A stretch of 64,000 nt of DNA, from the NCBI GenBank assembly GCA_943736015.1, contig OX031062.1, positions 3,516,501 to 3,580,500 of the forward strand, read 5' to 3'. The translations under genes were made by a program, and so were the position numbers. The DNA is from Tridacna crocea (taxonomy: Eukaryota > Mollusca > Bivalvia > Cardiida > Cardiidae). The notes beneath the pieces were generated by a model, which saw only the letters and a program-made list of their open reading frames with translations, ran no database searches and was not told the origin of the DNA. Shown piece after piece: positions 56,576 to 64,000 of the stretch. Each line of letters opens with the position of its first letter. Positions within the stretch are counted from its first letter, which is position 1.

Positions 56576-56775
56576 CCCATGTGTTTTCTGGCTTTGTCAT
56601 GCCAATACTGACACAACCTTCTTTCCAAGGCCACTGACTAGTTTTCTTAAATATATATCAGAGGAGAGAGGAGAAAAATTGCCAGAGAGAAAATTCTCCG
56701 CAACCAGGTATCAATCCCGAAACCTCTCGGTCACAAGTCAGATACTCTAACCATTGAGCAACTAGCCTGGGCAGA
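56576..56775 (-). mobile_element. tRNA-derived SINE
   Basis: Minus-strand head TTGCTCAATGGTTAGAGTAT, B-box-like GGATTGATACC, body shared with 47388-47572. Confidence 0.65.
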
Positions 56776-56976
56776 ATGTATTAAAAGATGCCTTCTCTGC
56801 CTGTATTGAATTCTACAAACTACTAACCATATGTGGCACAAATATACTACTCAAAATTTGCTAGGGATCAGCCTAAAAGAGTCCCTCTAAATATATATGT
56901 GGCATGTATCATGTATGGTTTTACAATAAGTTACATTACGACAATGAGCAATAAAATGACTGGTGGAAATGGATCT

Positions 56977-57201
56977 TTAAGCCTTTACCTCACAATGCCG
57001 ACTGTTAAAGACACTGAGAAAGAAGCTTTTGGAAAACATTGTTGGAAAAGGAGAAAATGCTGGATACCAGCATTTTCTCCTTTTCCAATAATCTTTTCTA
57101 CCCTATTACAGACAGCATAGTGAACGCTGCATTTTGGTTTTTCGTCAGCAAATCCTGTCAGCTTGGACAAATCTAGAGTTTCACAGTTTGATAGAAAGTT
57201 T
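56977..57201 (-). mobile_element. TTAA MITE, subfamily A, complete
   Basis: Right target TTTA. Confidence 0.75.
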
Positions 57202-57404
57202 ATGCAAAACTGTTGTAACTTATAAACCCATACAGAAATATGTAAGTGATCCCTATCAAAGTTCGAGTAGTATAATAAGATATGAAATGGTAGAAATATT
57301 GTGGGGGAACACAAAAACAGTTTTCAAACAAAGTTCAGTCCTGTGACTTTGACATTTGATCAATGTGGCCAAAAAACAATTGTGCATCTCCTTTGGATCA
57401 TGAG

Positions 57405-57624
57405 TTAACCCTTTACCCAAAAATCCCTGGTTTTTACGACCCTGAGATAGAAACCTTTTGAAAACGTTGTGGGAAAAGGAGAAAAATGCTGGTAGCCAGC
57501 ATTTTCTCCTTTTCCCACAATGTTTTCTACCCTGCTAGAAACAAATTTTAATTTTTGAGTTATGTTTATTTTAATGTCTGCAAGTGCTTTCAACTTGGAC
57601 CAGTCTTAAATGGAAAAGGGTTAA
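57405..57624 (-). mobile_element. TTAA MITE, subfamily A, complete
   Basis: Right arm shortened before GGAAAAGGGTTAA. Confidence 0.8.
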
Positions 57625-57671
57625 TAATTGTATGAAGTTTCATGATCCCAGGTCAAAAAAGTTTTTGGGCC

Positions 57672-57960
57672 ACATGGACAAGAAATTATTTGTCATTCCA
57701 GAAATGGAATGTGCCTGTAAAAGGTAGGGAAACGTTGCTGTGAAGAAAAAGGAGAAAAAGCTGTTTACCAGCATTTCCTTCCTTACCATAATGTTTTCAA
57801 AAGGCATTTTCGTCAGGGTTATTTCCTCCGTACAGTCTACAGAGTTTAAAGCAAGATAAGCCAGCAGAAATGGCCAGTCTGATCTTGCTCTGCACTTTCT
57901 GCTGCTATGCTAGTAATGTCGGTCATACAAAGCATATTCAACCCTTGACAACATTTTAGA
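57672..57960. repeat. ~285 bp direct duplication, copy 1
   Basis: Matches 59241-59525 from ATGGACAAGAAATTATTTGT on; includes a decayed MITE core. Confidence 0.85.
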
Positions 57961-58189
57961 CCTGTCCGAATTAAAAGCATTTATAGCATGGAAACAAGAT
58001 ACACCTCCTCAACTTCATAGGTGGGGGGGGGGGGATGTATCATGATGAATTCTGTCTTTAATAGGGTAGAAAACATAGTGGGAAATGGAGAAAATGTCAG
58101 AAACCAGCATTTCTTTCATTTCCCAGAATATTTTCAAATAATTCTCTTTCCACATGATCATTAAAACTGGATTGTGTGGTATTGCTTAA
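57940..58189 (+). mobile_element. TTAA MITE, decayed, with poly-G insertion
   Basis: G-tract at 58021-58034 inside the arm; right TTAA present. Confidence 0.65.
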
Positions 58190-58313
58190 ATGCTGTTTTA
58201 CACTGTTTTCTTCATTATTTTAGTCATATAACACCAATAGCTCACACATTCATGTATAGTTGATTAGTAATTTTTAGAATTTAATAGTCAGAGAAGGCAT
58301 CTTTTAACCCTGA

Positions 58314-58516
58314 AAGTGCTGAATTAATACAAGAGACATTTTTAAAAAGGAAAAACATCTGAAATATTGCTGTACCAAGGCTTTTTTTGCCAGAATATGA
58401 GACGAAATAGTGGACAGAGTAGATCAAAGATCAGACTGCACATTCTGTGCAGTCTGATCTTGATCTACACTGTCCACAAAAACAAGTTAAGTTGGTTTCA
58501 GCGCTTTAAGGGTTAA
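58314..58516. mobile_element. TTAA-bounded fold-back, family Z with clear TIRs
   Basis: TTAACCCTGAAAGTGCTGAA at the left, TTCAGCGCTTTAAGGGTTAA at the right, and the Z hairpin (GATCAGACTGCAC) inside. Confidence 0.75.
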
Positions 58517-58524
58517 CATATCCT

Positions 58525-58720
58525 GCCCAGGCTAGTAGCTCAATGCTTAGAGTATCTGACTTGTGACCTGGAGGCTGCGGGGCTGATTGTGACTGTCCCT
58601 TATTTCTGGCATGCATTTGTTAATTAATTTTGTTTCTTTGTTCAAGGACATTGTTCATAAGAAATGTAAGTAAGGCTAGAAAAGGAAGCAAGTACTTCAG
58701 ATCACAAATTAGACAAACAA
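58525..58720 (+). mobile_element. tRNA-derived SINE
   Basis: Head GGCTAGTAGCTCAATGCTTA with GAGTATCTGACTTGTGACC; the B-box is weak (GGCTGATTGTGAC). Confidence 0.6.
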
Positions 58721-58849
58721 ATATAATGTATATAATCATATGACAGTTCACGACAAAAACAATCAGGCTATTGTGGTATGCTTACACCACAGGCACTTGG
58801 TTTTCCTTTCCCCCCCCCACCCCATCCCCCCCGCCCTTTCTCTTTTTTT

Positions 58850-59072
58850 CTGTCTCTTTACCAAATGATAAAATTTTAGTCCTGTCCAAATTAAAAGCAT
58901 TTGCAGGCGACAAAATAAATGTGAATAAAAAAATCGAAATTTGTTATGGGAAGGGTAGAAAATATTGTGGGAAAAGGAGAAAATGCTGGTTTTCAGCATT
59001 TTCTCCTTTTCCTACAATGTTTTCAAAAGACTTCAGTCATCAGGTGTTAGGATCATGTGGTGAAGGTTTTAA
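58850..59072 (+). mobile_element. TTAA MITE, subfamily A, complete
   Basis: Preceded by a C/T-rich tract (58805-58850); left target lost. Confidence 0.75.
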
Positions 59073-59206
59073 CCATTTACCACATAATCCATTTTTATCA
59101 ACCCTGAAAAAGACTCTGGTTGAAAACAAAGGGGGAAAAGGAGAAACATGCCAGTACAACTAATACCACCAGACGGTAAAACTAACATTGTGTGGTAAAG
59201 AGTAAA
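59069..59206 (-). mobile_element. TTAA MITE, centre deleted
   Basis: Ends CATTTACCACATAATCC and TTGTGTGGTAAAGAGTAA. Confidence 0.65.
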
Positions 59207-59240
59207 CTCTTTACAAAACATTAAAAGATTGAAAGCATTC

Positions 59241-59525
59241 ATGGACAAGAAATTATTTGTCATTCCAGAAATGGAATGTGCCTGTAAAAGGTAGGGAAAC
59301 GTTGCTGTGAGGAAAAAGGAGAAAAGGCTGTTTAACAACATTTCCTTCCTTGCCATAATGTTTTCAAAAGGCTTTTTCGTCAGGGTTATTTCCTCCGTAC
59401 AGTCTACAGAGTTTAAAGCAAGATAAGCCAGCAGAAATGGCCAGTCTGATCTTGCTCTGCACTTTCTGCTGCTATGCTAGTAATCTCGGTCATACAAACC
59501 ACATTTAACCCTTTACAAGATTTTA
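59241..59525. repeat. ~285 bp direct duplication, copy 2
   Basis: Counterpart of 57672-57960, about 1.57 kb downstream. Confidence 0.85.
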
Positions 59526-59725
59526 GACCTGTCCGAATTGAAAGCATTTGCTGATGACATTTTCAATGTGACTCATATGAAATGAGTTTTCTTTGATAGG
59601 GTAGAAAACATTGTGGGAAAAGGAGAAAATGCTGGTAACCAGCATTTTCTCCTTTTCCCACAATGTTTTCAAAAGCCATCTCTTTCAGGGGTGTTAAAAG
59701 TCGTCATTGTGTGGTAAAGGGTTAA
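59505..59725 (+). mobile_element. TTAA MITE, subfamily A, complete
   Basis: Palindrome perfect; left arm shortened after CCCTTTAC. Lies 95 bp from the exon at 59820. Confidence 0.85.
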
Positions 59726-59819
59726 TATCAGTTCATTGAACGTAAATATTATCTTATGCTACTGTCAACATTTTACAATAGGGCATGAAAGGGATCAAAA
59801 CAATTAACAGAGAACATAC

Positions 59820-60000
59820 TCAAATAGGAGAACAGAGTTTCAGGTGAGCTCATTTTTCCGTCGCCACCAATACTGTATCCAAGCACACGTAAATGATAGA
59901 GCGTATCGGACTGGATCCCTACCAAGATACCTTCTGTTTCCTTCTCTACATCCACGTCCTTGGCTTGGCGAATGTTTTCTGTATCTCGCCAGTAACGAAT
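59820..60000 (-). CDS. Contactin-like protein, exon for second half of last FN3 domain
   Basis: It encodes 60 codons plus one base, starting IRYWRDTENIRQAKDVDVEK and ending SSPETLFSYL. IRYW is the C strand of an FN3 domain (contactins have IRYW here), and SDTLYHLRVLGYSIGGDGK is the E-F region with the tyrosine corner. The acceptor is CAG at 60001-60003 and the donor GTATGT runs 59819-59814. It enters in phase 0 after the exon ending GYK, a typical mid-FN3 intron, and leaves in phase 1. Confidence 0.88.
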
Positions 60001-60107
60001 CTGACAATATTTAATTGAAGAGTATGTCATGTACACATTTTACACAAAAGTATAACATATTTAGAAACAAAAGCAAAAGTGCATCCTTCTCCATACAATC
60101 CTCTATT

Positions 60108-60336
60108 TTAACCCTTTACTCCATAGATACTCATTTCTATGCATTGCTTATAGGATCCTTTGGAAAACATTGTGACAAAAGGTGAAATTGCTCGTGACGA
60201 GCAATTTCACCTTTTGTCACAATGTTTTCTATGCTATCAAAAGGTGTCATATACACGTAAGAAACGGCTTCATCCTTGCTGTTATTTTGGGTCAATTAGA
60301 GAAACCATAGAAATGCCTCATGGGGTAAAGGGTTAA
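60108..60336 (-). mobile_element. TTAA MITE, subfamily C, reference copy
   Basis: Begins CCCTTTACTCCATAGATACT, ends CATGGGGTAAAGGGTTAA. The palindrome is GACAAAAGGTGAAATTGCTC facing its complement. Arms differ from A and B (CAAAAGGTGTCATATACACG, ATGCATTGCTTATAGGATCC). All three C copies in the window lie in introns of the contactin-like gene. Confidence 0.85.
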
Positions 60337-60413
60337 CAAATCGCTTGTAGCATTTCATCTTTGATAAAAGAGAACAAGGTTGGGACCTTTCGAATAAAAA
60401 TAGAAGGTAAACA

Positions 60414-60640
60414 TGGATACCTTAGTGGATGTGTGCAGGATCTGTAATGATTTATTTAAAAAAACATAGATGAACAATATTTACAGAAAGTTTCAGTGTG
60501 ACCAATCAATTATCAGAGGTTTTAGGCTATATCCCAGCATCTGACGATGGAATGTCTAAGTATGTTTGTGGTTATTGCTTCATGTTGAATTAATGTACAT
60601 GTATTTGTAAGCGGTTTGTAAAATGATATTTCATTGGCTA
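60414..60640 (+). pseudogene. Zinc-finger-like exon copy 2, truncated
   Basis: Related to 28688-28915 over about 300 bp including upstream sequence (from 60341). It opens MDTLVDVCRICNDLFKKT and then meets a stop. The downstream CxxC part is recognisable (KYVCGYCFMLN-like) but interrupted by an insertion. The homology starts only a few bases after the TTAA of the subfamily C MITE at 60108-60336. It lies in an intron of the contactin-like gene on the opposite strand. Confidence 0.4.
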
Positions 60641-60649
60641 TTAGAAATT

Positions 60650-61010
60650 GCCAATAAGATTTTATTAAATGAGTGTAGGGAAATGCTATTTAGCGAGCCT
60701 TTGGCGAGCATAATAATATTTTTCTTGACGAGTTTAATAAAATCTTATCTCAAACACCCACAAATGTCATATTCCTTTTATAACAATATTTCACAAAACA
60801 TAGAACAGATGATGCAAAAACATTCATAAATGCACCCGAGGTATTTTCCATTAGACCCATTCACTTGTATGAAATGATACAAAATGACGCCAAAAATGAC
60901 GTCACACAGATGTGATATCAAACATGTATAAGATAATAAAATTTGTTTTTGCTATATAACACTGAAAACAAGGGAGGTTAGGTGTTAAAAAATGTTTTTC
61001 TCTATGACTA
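60650..61010. other. Intronic stretch without a recognised feature
   Basis: ATAAAATCTTATTTATTA-like inverted sequences near 60655-60745 (GATTTTATTAAATGAG / GTTTAATAAAATC) form a weak stem. Confidence 0.4.
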
Positions 61011-61015
61011 CATAC

Positions 61016-61131
61016 CTTGTACCCAAGCAATGGTTCTTCAAGTCTTCCTGTACTGAGACCTCTAAATCGAACCCGGACAGAAAACTCTTCATGTGGATAT
61101 ACTTCAATGTTCACAGGATAGTCTAGTGGTG
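61016..61131 (-). CDS. Contactin-like protein, exon for first half of last FN3 domain
   Basis: After completing Ala in phase 1 it reads PLDYPVNIEVYPHEEFSVRV, then RFRGLSTGRLEEPLLGYK, covering FN3 strands A to C. The usual B-strand Trp is replaced (VRVRFRGL), so the domain is somewhat divergent. The acceptor is TAG at 61132-61134 and the donor GTATGT at 61015-61010. LLGYK at the end followed by IRYW in the next exon is the common FN3 mid-domain break. A subfamily A MITE starts 58 bp upstream of the exon, at 61189. Confidence 0.87.
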
Positions 61132-61188
61132 CTACAAGATATAATAAAACTTGCTGTTGTTTCCTGCAATGTACTTATTTTTTCTCAA

Positions 61189-61411
61189 TTAACCCTTTAC
61201 CACAAAACAAAATTTTAGACTATAAATTGAAAGAATTTGCAAACAACAATATCAGTGAGGTGAAAACAAAGCATTTTTCTTTGTAAGGGTAAAAAAACGT
61301 TGTGGGAAAAGGAGAAAATGCTGGTTGCCAGCATTTTCTCCTTTTCTCACGATGTTTTCAAAAGACTTCTTCAGGGTCATTGAATGTCAGCATTGTGTGG
61401 TAAAGGGTTAA
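61189..61411 (+). mobile_element. TTAA MITE, subfamily A, complete
   Basis: Intronic; both TTAAs intact. Confidence 0.85.
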
Positions 61412-61476
61412 GCAACAATATAATTTTTACCTGTATGAAGTGATAACATTATGAGCCATGCTCTGTGAAAATGCTC

Positions 61477-61706
61477 TTAACCCTTTACCCCACTGTGGCA
61501 TAGCTATGGTATCTCTAATTGACCCTAAATAATAGCAAAGATTAAGCTATTTCTTATCTGTATATGACACCTTTCGATAGCATAGAAAACATTGTGACAA
61601 AAGGTGAAATTGCTCGTCACGAGCAATTTCACCTTTTGTCACAATGTTTTCAAAAGGCTCCTACAAGCAATGCATAGAAATGAGTATCTATGAAGTAAAT
61701 GGTTAG
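61477..61706 (+). mobile_element. TTAA MITE, subfamily C, complete
   Basis: Opposite orientation to 60108-60336; right target TTAG. Confidence 0.85.
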
Positions 61707-61734
61707 AAAAAATATATGCCCATAGCCAGGAGAG

Positions 61735-62220
61735 TATTACTGTACTTTACTTAATTTCTGCTATAAGCAAAAACTAGAGCAGTCACTGAATGTGACTTAA
61801 TACCCCCACCAATGCTTTGACAGAGGAAAGTGTCAAGTTCAAGTGGAGATAATTCCTCACTAGGAAGAGTCGACACTTGAAAATTGCATCTTGTATATCT
61901 TCAATTATGATCAGTATATGTGCAAAGTTTCAATACAATTGAAGGAAAACTATAGGAGGAACATGCAACACAAAATTATTAGTATTTTGTACACAGATGG
62001 ACACATGAACAGACCCACAGACATGCCGACAGACAGGCTGATTCCAGTATACCCCCGAAAAGATTTGTTTTGCGTGGGTATAATAATGACATTTTGTGTA
62101 TTTCTGCATGAAGCACCATGCATGTATAATGCACCATACTGATTTCTTTCATTTCTGCACAATGCAAAATGCAGACCTACATTAAAATGCCCCCAACCCC
62201 CCTCTGTGCAAGGTTTTTTC
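61735..62220. other. Intronic dispersed-repeat-like stretch
   Basis: ACACAGATGGACACATGAAC and CCCGAAAAGATTTGTTTTGC resemble ends of dispersed bivalve repeats; boundaries unclear. Confidence 0.35.
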
Positions 62221-62315
62221 ACTCATTCAATGTTATCTTCACTTTCAAAGACAACTTCTATCACAGAGAAATTGAAATATTTTAATGCCGCTAAAATGGT
62301 TGGATTGATAAGTGG

Positions 62316-62385
62316 AAGGGCATTTTCTCCTTTTCCCATAATATTTTCAAAAGCTTCTTTCCTAAGCATCATAAAAACAGAGCAC
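62316..62385 (+). mobile_element. TTAA MITE, right-half fragment
   Basis: GGGCATTTTCTCCTTTTCCC to ATAAAAACAGAGCAC, ending about 13 bp from a splice donor (62398). Confidence 0.6.
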
Positions 62386-62398
62386 GACAAATTCTGAC

Positions 62399-62588
62399 CT
62401 GATCTGTCGGTTGACTGGTGAGCAACCTCACTTTTCAGACCATTCCCTGCGTCGTTGAATACCATGACACTAACTGTATACCAAGTATCCGGCAAAAGCC
62501 CGATAATCATTCCGTGATCTCTGTTTCCATAGAAAATAGCCTGAATAGCTTCTGTTATTTCTTGTACATCCTTTAGCCAGTAATGGAT
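62399..62588 (-). CDS. Contactin-like protein, exon for second half of penultimate FN3 domain
   Basis: It encodes 63 codons plus one base: IHYWLKDVQEITEAIQAIFY, then GNRDHGMIIG, then LLPDTWYTVSVMVFNDAGNG, ending HQSTDRS. LLPDTWYTVSVMVFNDAG is a textbook FN3 tyrosine corner and F strand. The acceptor is TAG at 62589-62591 and the donor GTCAGA at 62398-62393, less canonical than the others. A MITE half-copy (62316-62385) ends about 13 bp beyond that donor. Confidence 0.9.
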
Positions 62589-62934
62589 CTAAAGCAACAC
62601 AATAAAAGTGGAAGAAAGTTATGAAAAATGATAAAGACCCAGTGGGTACTGAAATTATACCTTTCAACAGTATGGAAATTAGAGTTATGATAGTAATCTG
62701 TTACTATCTGTCAGAAAACTGAATTTTGCATACAGGTCCAAAGTAAAACAAGAGCTTCGCTATGCAGCCCATATAATTATGCCCGAAGGGGCTTGCCAGT
62801 GGGGTCAAAATTGAGAACGCCTACGAACATCCAATTTTAAGAGTCACATGCACAACTACACATCATAGAGATTCATTGTGGTAAGTTTCAAGTTATTCCA
62901 ATGGAAGTGTAGGAGGAGTTGCTCACACAAGAAA

Positions 62935-62995
62935 TTGCTAATTGACTGACACTTTTGGCAAATGTCCGAATGCCCCTTTTCACACATTGTGGGTC
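62935..62995. mobile_element. Family W tail fragment
   Basis: GGCAAATGTCCGAATGCCCC matches the end of 49975-50222. Confidence 0.45.
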
Positions 62996-63028
62996 ATGTA
63001 GTAATTGGTTACTTATCAAAGGTTGTAC

Positions 63029-63150
63029 CTTGTAACCCTTCAGTCTCCCTTTCATGGTGATACGTGTGTCCTCCACAGGGTCCCAGTATACAATAATGGC
63101 CGACTCATTGAAAGGTTCCGCATAAACATTGCTAGGTACACCAATTGGCA
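63029..63150 (-). CDS. Contactin-like protein, exon for first half of penultimate FN3 domain
   Basis: It reads PIGVPSNVYAEPFNESAIIV, then YWDPVEDTRI, then TMKGRLKGYK. P-x-G-x-P-x-x-V followed by the B-strand Trp in VYWDPV and the GxLxGYK C strand are typical of contactin/L1-type FN3 domains. The acceptor is CAG at 63151-63153 and the donor GTACAA at 63028-63023. The phase 1 start fits the edge exon (split Val); the end is phase 0. Confidence 0.9.
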
Positions 63151-63188
63151 CTGAAATCATATACAGAGGAATATTTGAAATGGATTTT

Positions 63189-63417
63189 TTAACCCTTTAC
63201 CCCATAAGGCATTTCTATGGTATCTCTAATTGACCCTAAATAACAGCAAGGATGAAGCTGTTTCTTAAGTGTATATGACACCTTTCGATAGTGTAGAAAA
63301 CATTGTGGCAAAAGGTGAAATTGCTCGTCACGAGCAATATCACCTTACATCACAATGTTTTCCAAAGGCTCCTACAAGCAATGCCTAGAAATGAATATCT
63401 ATGGAGTAAAGGGTTAA
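63189..63417 (+). mobile_element. TTAA MITE, subfamily C, complete
   Basis: Begins 36 bp upstream of the acceptor of the exon at 63150; one palindrome arm shows ATATCACCTTACATC changes. Confidence 0.85.
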
Positions 63418-63458
63418 TCCTCCTAACCTGCCAGCTTCTAAGCCAGACTCGATGCAAT

Positions 63459-63687
63459 TTTAACCCATTACCACATGGGAAGATTTTAGACCTATCCAAA
63501 TTGAAAGCATTAGTGGACGACAATTTCAGAGTGGCTGAAATGATGCAATTTTGCTTTGATAGGGTAGAAAAGTTTGTAGGAAAAGGAGAAAATGCTGTTT
63601 ACCAGCATGTTCTCCTTTTACCATAATCTTTTCAAAAGGCTTCTTCCTCAGGGGCTTTATAAGTCTCATTGTGTAGTAAAGGGTTAA
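63459..63687 (+). mobile_element. TTAA MITE, subfamily A, complete
   Basis: Intronic; both TTAAs intact. Confidence 0.85.
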
Positions 63688-63814
63688 GGACAGTGTAGTT
63701 CAAGATAAAAGTCTGTAATCACCAACCTGTAAGCAAGGGTTAAGCAGAAACTTACATAGATTTCTTTATATAACAGGCACTCGTGCTGCAAATGATAAAT
63801 ATGGATTGCTTTAC

Positions 63815-63884
63815 CTATAGTTGTGATTTGTAAACCATTATTGTCGTAGTACCCTCTAATATGAAATCTACTATATTACCCCCA
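63815..63884 (-). pseudogene. Decayed tandem duplicate of the contactin-like edge exon
   Basis: This segment repeats the exon at the right edge: RFHIRGYYDNNGLQITTI against RFHIRGYYGDNNGSQITTR. It keeps a donor (GTAAAG) in the same phase 1, but TTA in the edge copy is TAA here, giving an in-frame stop just before the shared part, and one codon is missing from GYYGDNN. A rescued use with an acceptor after the stop is possible but no good one was seen. Likely a dead duplicate exon. Confidence 0.65.
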
Positions 63885-63927
63885 GTCTTTCAGCCCAGAG
63901 GGTAAGTGTGCCCTTAAAATAAAATAC

Positions 63928-64000
63928 CTCTAGTTGTGATTTGTGAACCATTATTGTCCCCGTAGTACCCTCTAATATGAAATCTATTATCTAACCCCCA
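63928..64000 (-). CDS. Contactin-like protein, partial exon at window edge (end of an FN3 domain)
   Basis: Only the 3' part lies inside the window: WGLDNRFHIRGYYGDNNGSQ then ITTR plus one base before the donor GTATTT at 63927. It aligns with the F-G end of an FN3 domain (compare YHLRVLGYSIGGDG of the last domain). The one-base remainder G joins TG of the exon at 63150 to give Val. The gene runs off the right edge, where more FN3 and Ig domains are expected. Confidence 0.75.

Noticed and set aside
2738..58720. tRNA genes at 2742, 30010, 36460, 46160, 47520, 56720 and 58530
   Set aside because: A- and B-box-like sequences are followed by shared SINE bodies and the cloverleafs are degenerate, so these are SINE heads.
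1..63700. Dozens of short open frames on both strands with the same motifs (such as GKGENAGNQHFLLF and FADDKIKVTE)
   Set aside because: They are translations of the MITE palindrome and arms, occur in several frames and on both strands, and have no splice or start context. Not a protein family.
1..63700. Regularly recurring palindromes that could suggest a CRISPR-like array
   Set aside because: Spacing is irregular, units are 220-235 bp with TTAA ends, and the host is eukaryotic.

Overview
The window looks like part of a eukaryotic, probably bivalve mollusc, genome. It is AT-rich, its genes are split into small exons with GT-AG introns, and it is packed with fold-back miniature transposons, tRNA-derived SINEs, micro- and minisatellites, and nested elements of types I associate with bivalves. 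The species call is inference. No prokaryotic operon, rRNA, functional tRNA gene or CRISPR array was seen.

Three protein-coding genes are supported by reading frame, splice sites and matching intron phases. (1) At the left edge, minus strand, two consecutive internal exons (1829-1956, then 404-602) encode part of a synaptophysin-family synaptic-vesicle membrane protein; the rest lies off the left edge or was not found. (2) In the middle, plus strand, a three-exon gene (34311-34374, 41204-41329, 42750-42796) encodes a 78-residue protein with a signal peptide, a Thr-rich mucin-like stretch and a C-terminal GPI-type signal. I do not recognise it, and none of its exons shows up as a clean gene in a simple ORF view. 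(3) At the right, minus strand, six exons (64000 edge to 55285) encode the last fibronectin type III domains and a hydrophobic GPI-type tail of a contactin-like neural adhesion protein; its Ig part lies beyond the right edge. A decayed duplicate of its edge exon sits at 63815-63884. Two related copies of a frameshifted CxxC...CxxC zinc-finger-like exon (28688-29000 and 60414-60640) are probably pseudogenic or carried by a repeat.

Most of the rest is repeat. The dominant element is a 220-235 bp MITE with about 85 recognisable copies, roughly a quarter of the window. It duplicates TTAA, ends in CCCTTTACC or CCATTACC, and has a near-perfect central palindrome. The TTAA target and CCCTT ends fit the piggyBac superfamily. 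Three subfamilies (A, B, C) are distinguished below, and copies nest in one another at TTAA. Other families are a second TTAA-bounded fold-back (Z), three further fold-back families (X, Y, W), tRNA-derived SINEs, a nested 2.3 kb tandem-unit element at 5977-8300, and a 4,376 bp TIR element (35445-39820) that interrupts a subfamily B MITE inside intron 1 of the Thr-rich gene.

Strand convention for the MITEs: plus means the arm resembling AGACTGGTCCAAATTGAAAG lies at the left; minus means the arm resembling ACACAATCCCTACTTTTGAC lies at the left. All coordinates were read by eye, so ends of decayed copies are approximate.
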